In this document: one piece after another, positions 7,682 to 15,957 of the stretch
Position numbering within the stretch: position 1 is the first letter of the stretch
Layout of the letters: each line of letters opens with the position of its first letter
Source: Burkholderiales bacterium
GTDB lineage: Bacteria > Pseudomonadota > Gammaproteobacteria > Burkholderiales > JAEUMW01
Direction of reading: 5' to 3'
Assembly (NCBI GenBank): GCA_016791285.1
Contig: JAEUMX010000468.1
Span: 1-23,224 of the forward strand
DNA length: 23,224 bases
Program-made: the position numbers and the translations under genes
Notes under the pieces: model-generated
What the model was told of the DNA's origin: nothing
The model's input: only the letters and a program-made list of their open reading frames with translations
The model's database searches: none

Positions 7682-8023
7682 ATGTTTCAAGAACCGAAGA
7701 TCCTGCCCTGGCTCGCCAGGAAAGCCGGTGTACCGTTCGCAGAGGCTCGCGAGATCTGGCGGGGCATCGCCAGCCAAAGTGCCGCCGAGCGCGGCGCTAA
7801 AGGCGATCTCGCGTGGCGGCAAATTCGCGAGCTGCGCCGGCAACTCGAAGAGAAAGGCCGGGACACCCGCGCCGCGGAGCACGCCTCGGACGTCGAATGG
7901 ATGTTTCCGCTGCCGCTCTATCGGACATGGGCGGGCGTCGCCGTTGCCGGTTGGCTTGCGTGGGCCCGAGCGACGCGGTCGGCGCAACGCTCCCTCTCCT
8001 GTCCACCTGCCGTCGGTAGCTGA
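7682..8023 (+). CDS. Hypothetical protein, 113 residues, strongly expressed in appearance
   Basis: I do not recognise a characterised family. The start is well supported: AAAAGGAG sits 7 bases before ATG 7682, and a near-consensus promoter lies about 110 bases upstream. The N-terminus (KILPWLARKAGVPFAEAREIW) looks like a small helical domain, the centre (about 40-65) is charged and helical with heptad-like spacing (RQIRELRRQLEEKGRD), and residues about 74-97 (MFPLPLYRTWAGVAVAGWLA) are hydrophobic enough for a membrane-associated helix. It stands alone between the mfnB operon and the convergent leuA, and a hairpin follows its stop. The combination of strong promoter, operator-like repeat and strong ribosome site suggests a regulated, abundant small protein. 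Confidence 0.7.
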   Translation: MFQEPKILPWLARKAGVPFAEAREIWRGIASQSAAERGAKGDLAWRQIRELRRQLEEKGRDTRAAEHASDVEWMFPLPLYRTWAGVAVAGWLAWARATRSAQRSLSCPPAVGS

Positions 8024-8037
8024 CAGATCCCACATGA

Positions 8038-8064
8038 GAGAGGCACCCGCAGCGGGCGCCTCTC
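8038..8064. terminator. Hairpin between convergent genes, probable bidirectional terminator
   Basis: GAGAGGC (8038-8044) pairs with GCCTCTC (8058-8064), and inside it CCCG pairs with CGGG around a CAG loop, interrupted by one A-C mismatch. It lies in the short gap between the stop of the 113-residue gene and the stop of leuA. There is no clear T-run on either side, so termination strength is uncertain. Confidence 0.5.
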
Positions 8065-8086
8065 CATCGCCCATTCCGTATCTTGC

Positions 8087-9622
8087 CTAGAGCTGCGGGT
8101 GCGCCCGTTCCAGCTTGCTGTGCAGCTTGTTGAGCGCTGACAGATAGGCCTTGGCCGACGCGACCACGATGTCGGTGTCGGCGCCCTGACCGTTCACGAT
8201 CCGACCGTCCTTGAGGAGCCTCACGGTCACCTCGCCCTGCGCGTCGGTTCCGCTCGTGATGTTGTTCACCGAAAAGAGCTGCAACTGGGCGCCGCTGTGC
8301 ACCATGGTCTCGATCGCCTTGAACGAAGCGTCGACCGGCCCGCTCCCCTGCGACTCCGACTGTCGTTCCGCCCCGCCTTCGGCGATCACCACCCGCGCAA
8401 AAGGCGTCTCGCCGGTCTCGCTGTGTACCACCATGGAGAGCAACCGGAAGTGCTCGTGGTCAGGCGTCACGGATTCGTCGGACACGAGGGCGTGCAGGTC
8501 CTCGTCGAAGATATCGTGCTTCTTGTCCGCGAGTTCCTTGAACTTGCTGAATGCGATGTTGATGGCGTCTTCGGAATCGAGCTCGATGCCGATCTCCGCC
8601 AGCCGCTTCTTGAAGGCATTGCGCCCGGAATGCTTACCGAGGACAAGTCGATTCTCGCCCCAGCCGACGTCCTCGGCGCGCATGATCTCGTAGGTCTCGC
8701 GGTGCTTGATCACGCCGTCCTGATGAATGCCCGATTCGTGGGCAAAGGCGTTCGCGCCCACGATCGCCTTGTTGGGCTGCACGGCGAAGCCGGTTACGCC
8801 GGCGACGAGGCGGCTCGCCGGCACGATCTGCGTCGTGTCGATACGCGTGTCGCAGCCGTAGACGTCGGCACGCGTGCGCACGGCCATCACGATTTCTTCG
8901 AGCGCGGCGTTGCCTGCCCGCTCGCCCAGGCCGTTGATCGTGCACTCCACCTGCCGTGCGCCATTGCGCACCGCCGACAGCGAATTCGCCACCGCCAGCC
9001 CGAGGTCGTTGTGGCAGTGGACCGAGAAGACGGCCTTGTCGGAATTGGGAATCCGGCTTCGGAGCGTGCGGATGAGATCGCCGAACTGATCGGGGATCGC
9101 GTAGCCCACTGTATCGGGGATGTTGAGAGTCGTAGCGCCCGCCTCGATCACCGCCTCCAGCACCCGGCAAAGAAATTCGACGTCGGAGCGTCCCGCATCT
9201 TCCGGCGAGAACTCCACGTTGTCCGTGAACTGGCGCGCAAGTCGGACCGCCGCAACCGCGTGCTCCAGCACCTGGGACGGCTCCATGCGCAGCTTTTTCT
9301 CCATGTGAATGGGTGAAGTGGCGATGAAGGTATGGATGCGGCCCGACGCCGCACCCGCCAGCGCCTGCGCCGCGCGACGGATGTCTGACTCGGTGGCGCG
9401 GGCCAGCGCGCACACGGTGCTCTCCTTGATATGGTCGGCGACCGCCTTCACGGCGTCGAAATCACCGGGGCTCGCGGCGGGAAAACCGGCCTCGATCACA
9501 TCCACGCGCATGCGTTCGAGCTGGCGCGCGATACGGACCTTCTCCTCCCGGGTCATGGACGCACCCGGGCTCTGCTCGCCGTCACGCAACGTGGTGTCGA
9601 AAATGATCAATCGCTCAGTCAT
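8087..9622 (-). CDS. leuA: 2-isopropylmalate synthase
   Basis: A 511-residue LeuA, first committed enzyme of leucine synthesis, condensing acetyl-CoA with 2-oxoisovalerate. The catalytic barrel opens with [19 protein letters not shown], including the metal-binding Asp and the R-D-G-E-Q signature; [16 protein letters not shown] supplies the metal-binding HxH and the family signature, and [14 protein letters not shown] follows. The C-terminal part from about residue 390 is the regulatory domain that binds leucine (feedback inhibition in the family). ATG 9622 was chosen because GCGGAG lies about 8 bases upstream and the protein then begins [15 protein letters not shown] as usual. It is the last gene of the ilv-psd-pssA-leuA series but seems to have its own promoter and leader. 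Confidence 0.96.
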   Translation of the reverse strand: MTERLIIFDTTLRDGEQSPGASMTREEKVRIARQLERMRVDVIEAGFPAASPGDFDAVKAVADHIKESTVCALARATESDIRRAAQALAGAASGRIHTFIATSPIHMEKKLRMEPSQVLEHAVAAVRLARQFTDNVEFSPEDAGRSDVEFLCRVLEAVIEAGATTLNIPDTVGYAIPDQFGDLIRTLRSRIPNSDKAVFSVHCHNDLGLAVANSLSAVRNGARQVECTINGLGERAGNAALEEIVMAVRTRADVYGCDTRIDTTQIVPASRLVAGVTGFAVQPNKAIVGANAFAHESGIHQDGVIKHRETYEIMRAEDVGWGENRLVLGKHSGRNAFKKRLAEIGIELDSEDAINIAFSKFKELADKKHDIFDEDLHALVSDESVTPDHEHFRLLSMVVHSETGETPFARVVIAEGGAERQSESQGSGPVDASFKAIETMVHSGAQLQLFSVNNITSGTDAQGEVTVRLLKDGRIVNGQGADTDIVVASAKAYLSALNKLHSKLERAHPQL

Positions 9623-9665
9623 GACTGGACTCCGCTTGAAGTGATTCGTCCGGGCGCGGGTCCCA

Positions 9666-9704
9666 CGGCCGGCACACACGGACGAACAATTGTTCGATGG
9701 GCCG
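9666..9704 (-). other. Potential RNA structure with perfect 14-bp palindrome upstream of leuA
   Basis: CGAACAATTGTTCG at 9683-9696 is a perfect palindrome. In RNA it could form a 5-bp stem with an AATT loop, enclosed by CGGCC (9666-9670) pairing with GGCCG (9700-9704). No U-run follows, so it is not a standard intrinsic terminator. It could instead be a protein operator, or part of the attenuator between the leader peptide and leuA. Confidence 0.4.
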
Positions 9705-9755
9705 ACGGCGCTCGGTGCGCGCGCGGCTGCAGACTACGACAGGGTGAGGGTTAAG

Positions 9756-9845
9756 TTAGTGTGCGCGCGGGCCGCGCAGCACCAGCACCACCAACAGGAC
9801 GTTGGCGAGATAGGAGACGAAGTTGGCCTGAGGCGTGGAAACCAT
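9756..9845 (-). CDS. Putative leuA leader (attenuation) peptide, 29 residues
   Basis: A short frame directly upstream of leuA on the same strand, ending 133 bases before the leuA ATG. Residues 16-23 are VLLVVLVL, eight branched-chain residues in a row; the peptide has 5 Leu and 6 Val among 29 residues. A good promoter (TTGCGG-17-TATAGT) ends only 7 bases before the ATG, so the message should begin at or next to the start codon, making the frame leaderless. Immediately at its 3' end is a 9-bp hairpin whose 3' arm is repeated downstream. These are the expected parts of ribosome-mediated attenuation by leucine or valine supply. The alternative is a tiny membrane peptide, since the same residues are hydrophobic; the position before leuA favours the leader reading. 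Confidence 0.55.
   Translation of the reverse strand: MVSTPQANFVSYLANVLLVVLVLRGPRAH
9761..9782 (-). promoter_or_regulatory. GC hairpin at the 3' end of the leader frame, with alternative partner
   Basis: Read on the minus strand, GTGC-T-GCGCG pairs with CGCGCGCAC around a 3-base GCC loop, giving 9 pairs with one bulged T. The 5' arm covers the last Val/Leu codons and the first Arg codon of the leader frame. The 3' arm sequence CGCGCGCAC occurs again at 9723-9715, so the 5' arm has two competing partners, as expected in an attenuator. Confidence 0.45.
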
Positions 9846-9852
9846 GGGCGAA

Positions 9853-9881
9853 ACTATAGCGGCAAGAAATCCGGCCCGCAA
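9853..9881 (-). promoter_or_regulatory. Promoter of the leuA leader
   Basis: On the minus strand TTGCGG (9881-9876) and TATAGT (9858-9853) are spaced by 17 bases. The element sits just after the pssA stop codon, so leuA can be transcribed separately from the upstream ilv operon. The predicted start falls within a base or two of the leader ATG at 9845. Confidence 0.55.
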
Positions 9882-9892
9882 GCGTTGCGACG

Positions 9893-10681
9893 TCAGGGCG
9901 CGGACGCCGCGGGCGGTGGAGTGCGCCGCCCGCGCAGGCGAGTGACGACCCACATCACATACCCGGACAACGCATAGACGCCAAAGAGCGTGAACAGGAG
10001 CTCGGGCAACGCGTCGGCACCGAAGGCGAGGATCACGGCGCCGAGCGCGACCAGGACCACCATGCTGAAGGACACGCTCTTGCGCAGGTTGATGTCCTTG
10101 CCGCTGTAGAACTTTATGTTGCTCACCATGGTGAGCCCCGCGAAGATCGTGAGACTCCATGCGTACCAACGCACGCTCTGACCGTCGATCTGATGCTCGT
10201 GCAGCGCCCACACCATGCCGCCCACCAGCGCTGCCGCGGCCGGACTCGGCAGGCCGGTGAAGTAGCGCTTGTCGGCCACGTCGAGCTGCGTGTTGAAGCG
10301 GGCCAGTCGCAGCGCCGCCCCTGCGCAATAGATGAACGCCGCGGTCCAGCCGAGCTTGCCCATGCCCTGCAGGGCCCATTCGTACATGACGAGCGCCGGC
10401 GCGGCACCGAAGGACACCATGTCGGAGAGCGAGTCGTACTCGGCCCCGAAGGCGCTCTGCGTGCGGGTGAGCCTCGCCACTCGACCGTCCAGTCCATCGA
10501 GCACCATGGCGGCATAGATCGCCACGGCGGCGAGATCGAAACGGTTGTTCATGGCCTGCACGATGGCGTAGAAACCGGCGAAGAGCGCCGCGGTCGTGAA
10601 GAGGTTCGGCAGGAGATAGATGCCGCGGCGCCGCATCTTCCCGCCCTTCGCATACCATTTTCCATCCGGCGACGGATACAT
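9893..10681 (-). CDS. pssA: CDP-diacylglycerol-serine O-phosphatidyltransferase
   Basis: A 262-residue integral membrane enzyme that makes phosphatidylserine from CDP-diacylglycerol and serine, the first step of phosphatidylethanolamine synthesis. The CDP-alcohol phosphatidyltransferase signature D-G-x2-A-R-x8-G-x3-D-x3-D is present as DGLDGRVARLTRTQSAFGAE followed by YDSLSD. Several hydrophobic helices follow (for example VSFSMVVLVALGAVILAFGA and LLFTLFGVYALSGYVMWVV), and the C-terminus is basic. It begins 12 bases after the psd stop, so the two consecutive enzymes of the pathway are co-transcribed. Type II membrane form rather than the E. coli ribosome-associated form. Confidence 0.94.
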   Translation of the reverse strand: MYPSPDGKWYAKGGKMRRRGIYLLPNLFTTAALFAGFYAIVQAMNNRFDLAAVAIYAAMVLDGLDGRVARLTRTQSAFGAEYDSLSDMVSFGAAPALVMYEWALQGMGKLGWTAAFIYCAGAALRLARFNTQLDVADKRYFTGLPSPAAAALVGGMVWALHEHQIDGQSVRWYAWSLTIFAGLTMVSNIKFYSGKDINLRKSVSFSMVVLVALGAVILAFGADALPELLFTLFGVYALSGYVMWVVTRLRGRRTPPPAASAP

Positions 10682-10693
10682 GGAGGCGCTCTG

Positions 10694-11341
10694 TCAGGAT
10701 GCGGGCAACTCGGCAAGAACCGTGATGCCGGCGGACACCTTGTCCCCGACACTCACACGCGCACGCGCATCGGGATGCAGGTAGAGGTCCACGCGCGAGC
10801 CGAAGCGGATGAATCCATAGCGTTCACCGGCCGCCAACCGCTGACCCTGCCGCGCGTAGCAGAGCACCCGGCGTGCGATGAGGCCCGCGATCTGCACGCA
10901 GGTGACATCGTCGCCGCGCGGCGTGCGCAGCCAGAGCGCGCTGCGCTCGTTCTCCACCGACGCCTTGTCGAGCGCTGCGTTCAGGAAGCGCCCTGCGTGG
11001 TACCAGGTCTGCCGCACCTCGCCGGACACGGGGCTGCGGTTGGAATGCACGTTGAAGACGTTCATGAAGACGCTGATCTTGAGCGCATCGCGGTCGAGCC
11101 ATGGGTCGCGCGCACGTCCCACCACCACGACGCGGCCGTCGGCAGCGGCGAGCACGCCGCCGTCCGCCACCGGTGTCGGAACGCGATGCGGATCGCGAAA
11201 GAACTGCACCACGAACACCGCGATCGCCCAGAACGGCAGCGCGCCCCAGTGCAGGAAGCGGGTCGCCAGCAACGCGACGACGAGCGCCAGCCCGACGTGC
11301 AGCCAGCCTTCGCGGGCGATCAGCGGATGGGTGTCGGGCAC
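10694..11341 (-). CDS. psd: Phosphatidylserine decarboxylase proenzyme
   Basis: A 215-residue short-type Psd that converts phosphatidylserine to phosphatidylethanolamine at the inner membrane. The self-cleavage site is [10 protein letters not shown] with Gly181-Ser182, which yields the pyruvoyl group on a short alpha chain. The conserved segment [13 protein letters not shown] (His99) is present, and residues 14-30 form a membrane anchor. The start is GTG at 11341, giving the usual N-terminus; this is a non-ATG start. It lies 63 bases downstream of ilvC and just upstream of pssA. Confidence 0.93.
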   Translation of the reverse strand: MPDTHPLIAREGWLHVGLALVVALLATRFLHWGALPFWAIAVFVVQFFRDPHRVPTPVADGGVLAAADGRVVVVGRARDPWLDRDALKISVFMNVFNVHSNRSPVSGEVRQTWYHAGRFLNAALDKASVENERSALWLRTPRGDDVTCVQIAGLIARRVLCYARQGQRLAAGERYGFIRFGSRVDLYLHPDARARVSVGDKVSAGITVLAELPAS

Positions 11342-11404
11342 GGCGAGCCTAGCGGCCAGAAGCGGGCTTCACCGGCCAATGCCCTCGCGCATTCCGCAAA
11401 AATG

Positions 11405-12463
<1,059 letters not shown>

Positions 12464-12480
12464 TCATGAGCCGCCGCACG

Positions 12481-12972
12481 TCACACTTTCAGCACCCGCT
12501 CGCCGCGGCCGATGCCCGAAGCACCGGTGCGCACGGTCTCCAGGATGGCGCTCTTCTCGATGCCGCCGATGAACGCGTCGAGCTTGGCGCCGGTACCGGT
12601 CAGCTCGATCGTATACGCCTTTTCGGTGACATCGATGATGCGTCCCCGGAAGATGTCCGCCATGCGCTTCATCTCCTCGCGGTCCTTGCCGAAGGCACGC
12701 ACCTTCACCAGCATCAGTTCGCGCTCGATATGTTCGCCATCGTTGAGATCCACGACCTTGACCACGTCCACCAGCTTGTTCAGCTGTTTCGTGATCTGCT
12801 CGATGATCTCGTCCGATCCGCTGGTGACGATCGTCATGCGCGACATCGTCGCGTCTTCGGTGGGCGCGACCGTAAGGGATTCGATGTTGTAGCCGCGTGC
12901 GGAGAATAGACCCGACACGCGGGAGAGCGCCCCTGGTTCGTTTTCCAGGAGCAACGAGAGAATATGTCTCAT
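12481..12972 (-). CDS. ilvH: Acetolactate synthase small (regulatory) subunit
   Basis: A 163-residue regulatory subunit of acetohydroxyacid synthase. The N-terminal ACT domain (about 1-75) begins MRHILSLLLENEPGALSRVS and includes the valine-binding loop region GLFSARGYNIESL; the C-terminal half contains REELMLVKV-like sequence and FRGRIIDVTEKAYTIELTG. It activates the IlvB catalytic subunit and confers valine feedback inhibition in the family. It follows ilvB after 83 bases that contain a stable hairpin. Confidence 0.96.
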   Translation of the reverse strand: MRHILSLLLENEPGALSRVSGLFSARGYNIESLTVAPTEDATMSRMTIVTSGSDEIIEQITKQLNKLVDVVKVVDLNDGEHIERELMLVKVRAFGKDREEMKRMADIFRGRIIDVTEKAYTIELTGTGAKLDAFIGGIEKSAILETVRTGASGIGRGERVLKV

Positions 12973-13002
12973 GATTGTTGTGGCTGTGCGTCGAAAAGCG
13001 TG

Positions 13003-13022
13003 GTCCCGCCCGAACGCGGGAC
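13003..13022 (-). other. Perfect 7-bp hairpin between ilvB and ilvH
   Basis: GTCCCGC (13003-13009) and GCGGGAC (13016-13022) form a perfect stem with a 6-base loop, in the 83-base gap of the ilv operon. On the transcribed (minus) strand, TTTT follows about 6 bases after the stem. It could be a weak internal terminator or an RNA processing site that sets the ratio of IlvB to the downstream products. Confidence 0.5.
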
Positions 13023-13055
13023 GCCCCCCTGGAGCAAAAGCAACCGCGTCTTCGG

Positions 13056-14753
13056 TCAGACCAGGATCATCTCCGACAGGCCCTTACCCCCGGGCACCAT
13101 CGGGAAGACGTTCTCGGTCTGATCCGTGATGAAATCCATGAACACGAGCCTGTCCTTCAGCGCAAGCGCCTCCCGCAGCGCGGGCTCCACGTCCGCCGGC
13201 TTGTCGACGCGCATGCCGACATGCCCATAGGATTCGGCGAGCTTCACGAAATCGGGCAGCGCGTCCATGTAGGACTCGGCGTATCGGTTGCCGTGGAAGA
13301 ACTCCTGCCACTGGCGGACCATGCCCATGTATCGGTTGTTCAGGTTCACGATCTTGACCGGCAGATGGTATTGCTTGCAGGTCGAAAGCTCCTGAATGCA
13401 CATCTGAATGCTGGCTTCGCCGGTGATGCAGAGCACGTCCGCGTCGGGGTGCGCGAGCTTGACCCCCATCGCGTAGGGCAGGCCAACCCCCATGGTGCCG
13501 AGCCCTCCGGAATTGATCCAGCGGCGCGGCTTGTCGAACTTGTAGAACTGCGCCGCCCACATCTGGTGCTGTCCGACGTCGGACGTGATGAAGGCATCGC
13601 CGTTCGTCAATTCGTACGCCTTCTCGACGACGAACTGCGGCTTGATGATCGGGCTGCCGCGGTCGTACTTGAGACAGTCGCGGGCGCGCCAGAGCTCGAT
13701 CTGCGTCCACCACGTCTTGAGCGCCGACTGATCCTGCCGCTCGGGGAATCCGTCGAGCTGGCGCACGAGCTCCTGCAGCGTCTCGCGCACATCGCCCACG
13801 ATCGGCACTTCGACCTTGACGCGCTTCGAAATCGAGGACGGGTCGATATCGATGTGGATGATGTGCCGATCGTCGTCGAAGAAATGCGACGGGTTGCCAA
13901 TCACGCGGTCATCGAAGCGGGCGCCGATTGCGAGCAGCACGTCGCAGTGCTGCATGGCCATGTTGGCTTCGTAGGTGCCGTGCATGCCGAGCATGCCCAC
14001 GAATTGCGGGTCGGTCGCAGGGAAACTGCCGAGCCCCATCAGCGTGTTGGTGCACGGAAAGCCGAGCAGGCGCACGAGCTGGGCGAGCTCCTGCGACGCG
14101 TTGCCGAGGATCGCGCCGCCCCCGGCGTAGATCATCGGCCGCCTGGCATTGGTGAGGAGCTGGATCGCCTTCTTGATCTGCCCGCTGTGCCCCTTCACCA
14201 CCGGATTGTAGGATCGCATCGAGATGGTCTTGGGGTAATCGAACTCGACTTTGGCCATCGTCACGTCCTTGGGAACGTCGACGAGCACCGGACCAGGGCG
14301 GCCGGTGGTGGCGAGATAGAAAGCCTTCTTGATGGTGGCCGCCAGATCGCGGACGTCCTTCACCAGAAAGTTGTGCTTCACGCACGGGCGCGTAATACCG
14401 ACCGCATCGCACTCCTGGAAGGCGTCCTGTCCGATGGCATGAGTCGGCACCTGGCCGCTGATGATCACCACCGGAACCGAATCCATGTAGGCGGTAGCGA
14501 TCCCCGTCACGGCGTTGGTGACGCCGGGGCCCGAGGTGACCAGACAGACGCCCGGCTTTTCGCAGGAGCGCGCGAAGCCATCCGCCGCATGCACGGCAGC
14601 CTGTTCGTGGCGAACGAGAATGTGCTTGAACTTGTCCTGCTTGAAGATCTCGTCGTAGATGAAGAGAACCGCCCCGCCCGGGTAGCCGAAGACGTACTCC
14701 ACGCCCTCCTCCTGCAGGCAGCGCACCACGACCTCGGCGCCGGTAATTTCCAT
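13056..14753 (-). CDS. ilvB: Acetolactate synthase large (catalytic) subunit
   Basis: A 565-residue thiamine diphosphate enzyme that forms acetolactate and acetohydroxybutyrate. Order of domains: ThDP Pyr-binding domain with YVFGYPGGAVLFIYDE and catalytic Glu50 in RHEQAAVHAADG; central FAD-binding domain (about 190-330); C-terminal ThDP PP domain with the cofactor motif reading GEASIQM at residues 445-451, ending in NLNNRYMGMVRQWQ. The metal-ligand motif is normally GDG; here the second and third residues are Glu and Ala, which is conservative at Glu but unusual at Ala. ATG 14753 gives the normal start MEITGAEVVVRCL, with GAGG 8 bases upstream. It heads the operon. Confidence 0.96.
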   Translation of the reverse strand: MEITGAEVVVRCLQEEGVEYVFGYPGGAVLFIYDEIFKQDKFKHILVRHEQAAVHAADGFARSCEKPGVCLVTSGPGVTNAVTGIATAYMDSVPVVIISGQVPTHAIGQDAFQECDAVGITRPCVKHNFLVKDVRDLAATIKKAFYLATTGRPGPVLVDVPKDVTMAKVEFDYPKTISMRSYNPVVKGHSGQIKKAIQLLTNARRPMIYAGGGAILGNASQELAQLVRLLGFPCTNTLMGLGSFPATDPQFVGMLGMHGTYEANMAMQHCDVLLAIGARFDDRVIGNPSHFFDDDRHIIHIDIDPSSISKRVKVEVPIVGDVRETLQELVRQLDGFPERQDQSALKTWWTQIELWRARDCLKYDRGSPIIKPQFVVEKAYELTNGDAFITSDVGQHQMWAAQFYKFDKPRRWINSGGLGTMGVGLPYAMGVKLAHPDADVLCITGEASIQMCIQELSTCKQYHLPVKIVNLNNRYMGMVRQWQEFFHGNRYAESYMDALPDFVKLAESYGHVGMRVDKPADVEPALREALALKDRLVFMDFITDQTENVFPMVPGGKGLSEMILV

Positions 14754-14790
14754 GAATTGCCTCAAAGCAGCCCAAAAAAGTGAACCGCAA

Positions 14791-14819
14791 AAGGTACCGT
14801 CGGATGCCACGCTGGTCAA
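14791..14819 (-). promoter_or_regulatory. Promoter of the ilvB operon
   Basis: On the minus strand TTGACC (14819-14814) is followed after 17 bases by TACCTT (14796-14791). The -35 matches consensus at five positions; the -10 is weak. The predicted start near 14784 leaves a 5' leader of only about 30 bases, too short for an attenuator, so ilvB and leuA appear to be controlled differently. Confidence 0.5.
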
Positions 14820-14868
14820 GGAAAACATTGCCCAGAGGGCAGGTGTCGATGCCGGTAAATGTCTCTGC

Positions 14869-14896
14869 TCGACGGGTCGGAGCAATTTGCTACTAT
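14869..14896 (+). promoter_or_regulatory. Possible promoter of the sigma factor operon
   Basis: TCGACG (14869-14874) and TACTAT (14891-14896) are spaced by 16 bases, about 95 bases before the proposed CTG start of the sigma factor. The match is moderate. It lies divergent to the ilvB promoter in the same 239-base gap; nothing else is seen in that gap. Confidence 0.35.
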
Positions 14897-14992
14897 CGGG
14901 TCGAATCTTGCCTCGCAGCACGCGGCGGGCGATGGTGGAGGAGGACGCCCGCGATCGGGTGCCCGCACGATAACGCGAACGGGACAGGTCAA

Positions 14993-15556
14993 CTGGCAAC
15001 CGAAAAGGAACTCTCGAACTTCCTGGCCGATGTGGAGCGCAGAGCTTTCAAGCAGGCAGCGTTCGCGGTGCGCGACAGCCATGCCGCGCTCGACATCGTT
15101 CAGGACGCGATGCTCAGGCTCGCGGAGAAGTACGGGGGTAAGCCTGCCGGCGAGTTACCGATGCTGTTCCAGCGCATTCTGCAGAACGCAATCCGGGATT
15201 TCTTCCGCCGGCAGAAGGTCCGATCGATGTGGACCACACTTTTCTCTTCCTTCGGGCCGAAGGGTGACGAGGACGACTACGACCCCCTGGAGACGATCAT
15301 GCACCAGGGCAGTGAGCGCACCCCGGAGCCCACGGAGGAGTTGTTGCGTACTCAAACACTTGCAGCTATTGAGGAGGCACTTGCACAGTTGCCTGCGCGT
15401 CAACGGCAGGCGTTCATTTTGCGTTACTGGGAAGACATGGATGTGGCCGAGACAGCTCGCGCAATGGGGTGCTCCGAGGGCAGCGTGAAGACGCACTGCT
15501 CGCGTGCGAGCCATGCGCTGGCTGGCCTGCTCAAGGCGAAAGGGATCGAACTATGA
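14993..15556 (+). CDS. ECF-like RNA polymerase sigma factor
   Basis: A 187-residue sigma-70-type factor of the group common in Betaproteobacteria. Region 2 is at about residues 12-75 (HAALDIVQDAMLRLAEKYG and FQRILQNAIRDFFRRQKV), and region 4 at about 125-180 with helix-turn-helix MDVAETARAMGCSEGSVKTH. The start is not certain. Related proteins, as I recall them, begin M-ATEKEL; here that methionine position is a CTG codon (14993), preceded by GGGACAGG. Upstream in-frame ATGs at 14780 and 14849 would add 48-71 residues of atypical sequence that also overlap the ilvB promoter, so CTG is preferred. The stop overlaps the DUF3619 ATG (ATGA), implying coupled translation with a candidate membrane partner. 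Confidence 0.85.
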   Translation: MATEKELSNFLADVERRAFKQAAFAVRDSHAALDIVQDAMLRLAEKYGGKPAGELPMLFQRILQNAIRDFFRRQKVRSMWTTLFSSFGPKGDEDDYDPLETIMHQGSERTPEPTEELLRTQTLAAIEEALAQLPARQRQAFILRYWEDMDVAETARAMGCSEGSVKTHCSRASHALAGLLKAKGIEL

Positions 15557-15957
15557 GTGAAGAACAGTTTGGGCGCAGGGTCGCCTGGCATCTCGATCGT
15601 GGCCTCGACCAGCTGGATCAGGGCACTTTGACCGCGCTGGCAGCAGCGCGCCAGGCGGCTTTGTCGGGTCGGTCGGCATATCAGCAAAGCTCCGTGCCGG
15701 CCATGGCAGCAGCGGGTCGTGGCACCGTGTCATCCGCGCAGCGCCGCACGCGGGTCCGCTGGTGGGTTCCCGCAAGCGCGGTGGCGCTGGCCGCAGCGGC
15801 GCTCGTCTACGTGCAGACCCTCAACAACCAGCATTCGATGCTCACGCCCAACCACGAGCTGGGGACACTCGACGCACGTCTGCTTGCCGACGATCTCCCG
15901 ATCGACGCTTATCTCGACAAGGGTTTCGACGCGTGGCTGGAAGACACCTCGGAATAG
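15553..15957 (+). CDS. DUF3619 membrane protein, possible anti-sigma partner
   Basis: A 134-residue protein of the DUF3619 type. Residues about 1-75 are a cytoplasmic, Ala- and Gln-rich helical region (MSEEQFGRRVAWHLDRGLDQ), residues about 76-97 are a single transmembrane helix (WWVPASAVALAAAALVYVQTL), and the rest is an acidic periplasmic tail ending DAWLEDTSE. The single-span layout and the 4-base overlap with a sigma factor gene are what one expects for an anti-sigma factor, but this role is not shown by any sequence motif. The 3' end overlaps the DUF3106 gene by 25 bases. Confidence 0.8.
   Translation: MSEEQFGRRVAWHLDRGLDQLDQGTLTALAAARQAALSGRSAYQQSSVPAMAAAGRGTVSSAQRRTRVRWWVPASAVALAAAALVYVQTLNNQHSMLTPNHELGTLDARLLADDLPIDAYLDKGFDAWLEDTSE

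Noticed and set aside
12975..14783. A 602-codon open frame on the plus strand opposite ilvB
   Set aside because: It is the complement of a complete IlvB and has shadow-like composition (many Arg, His, Val, Asp) without a family match.
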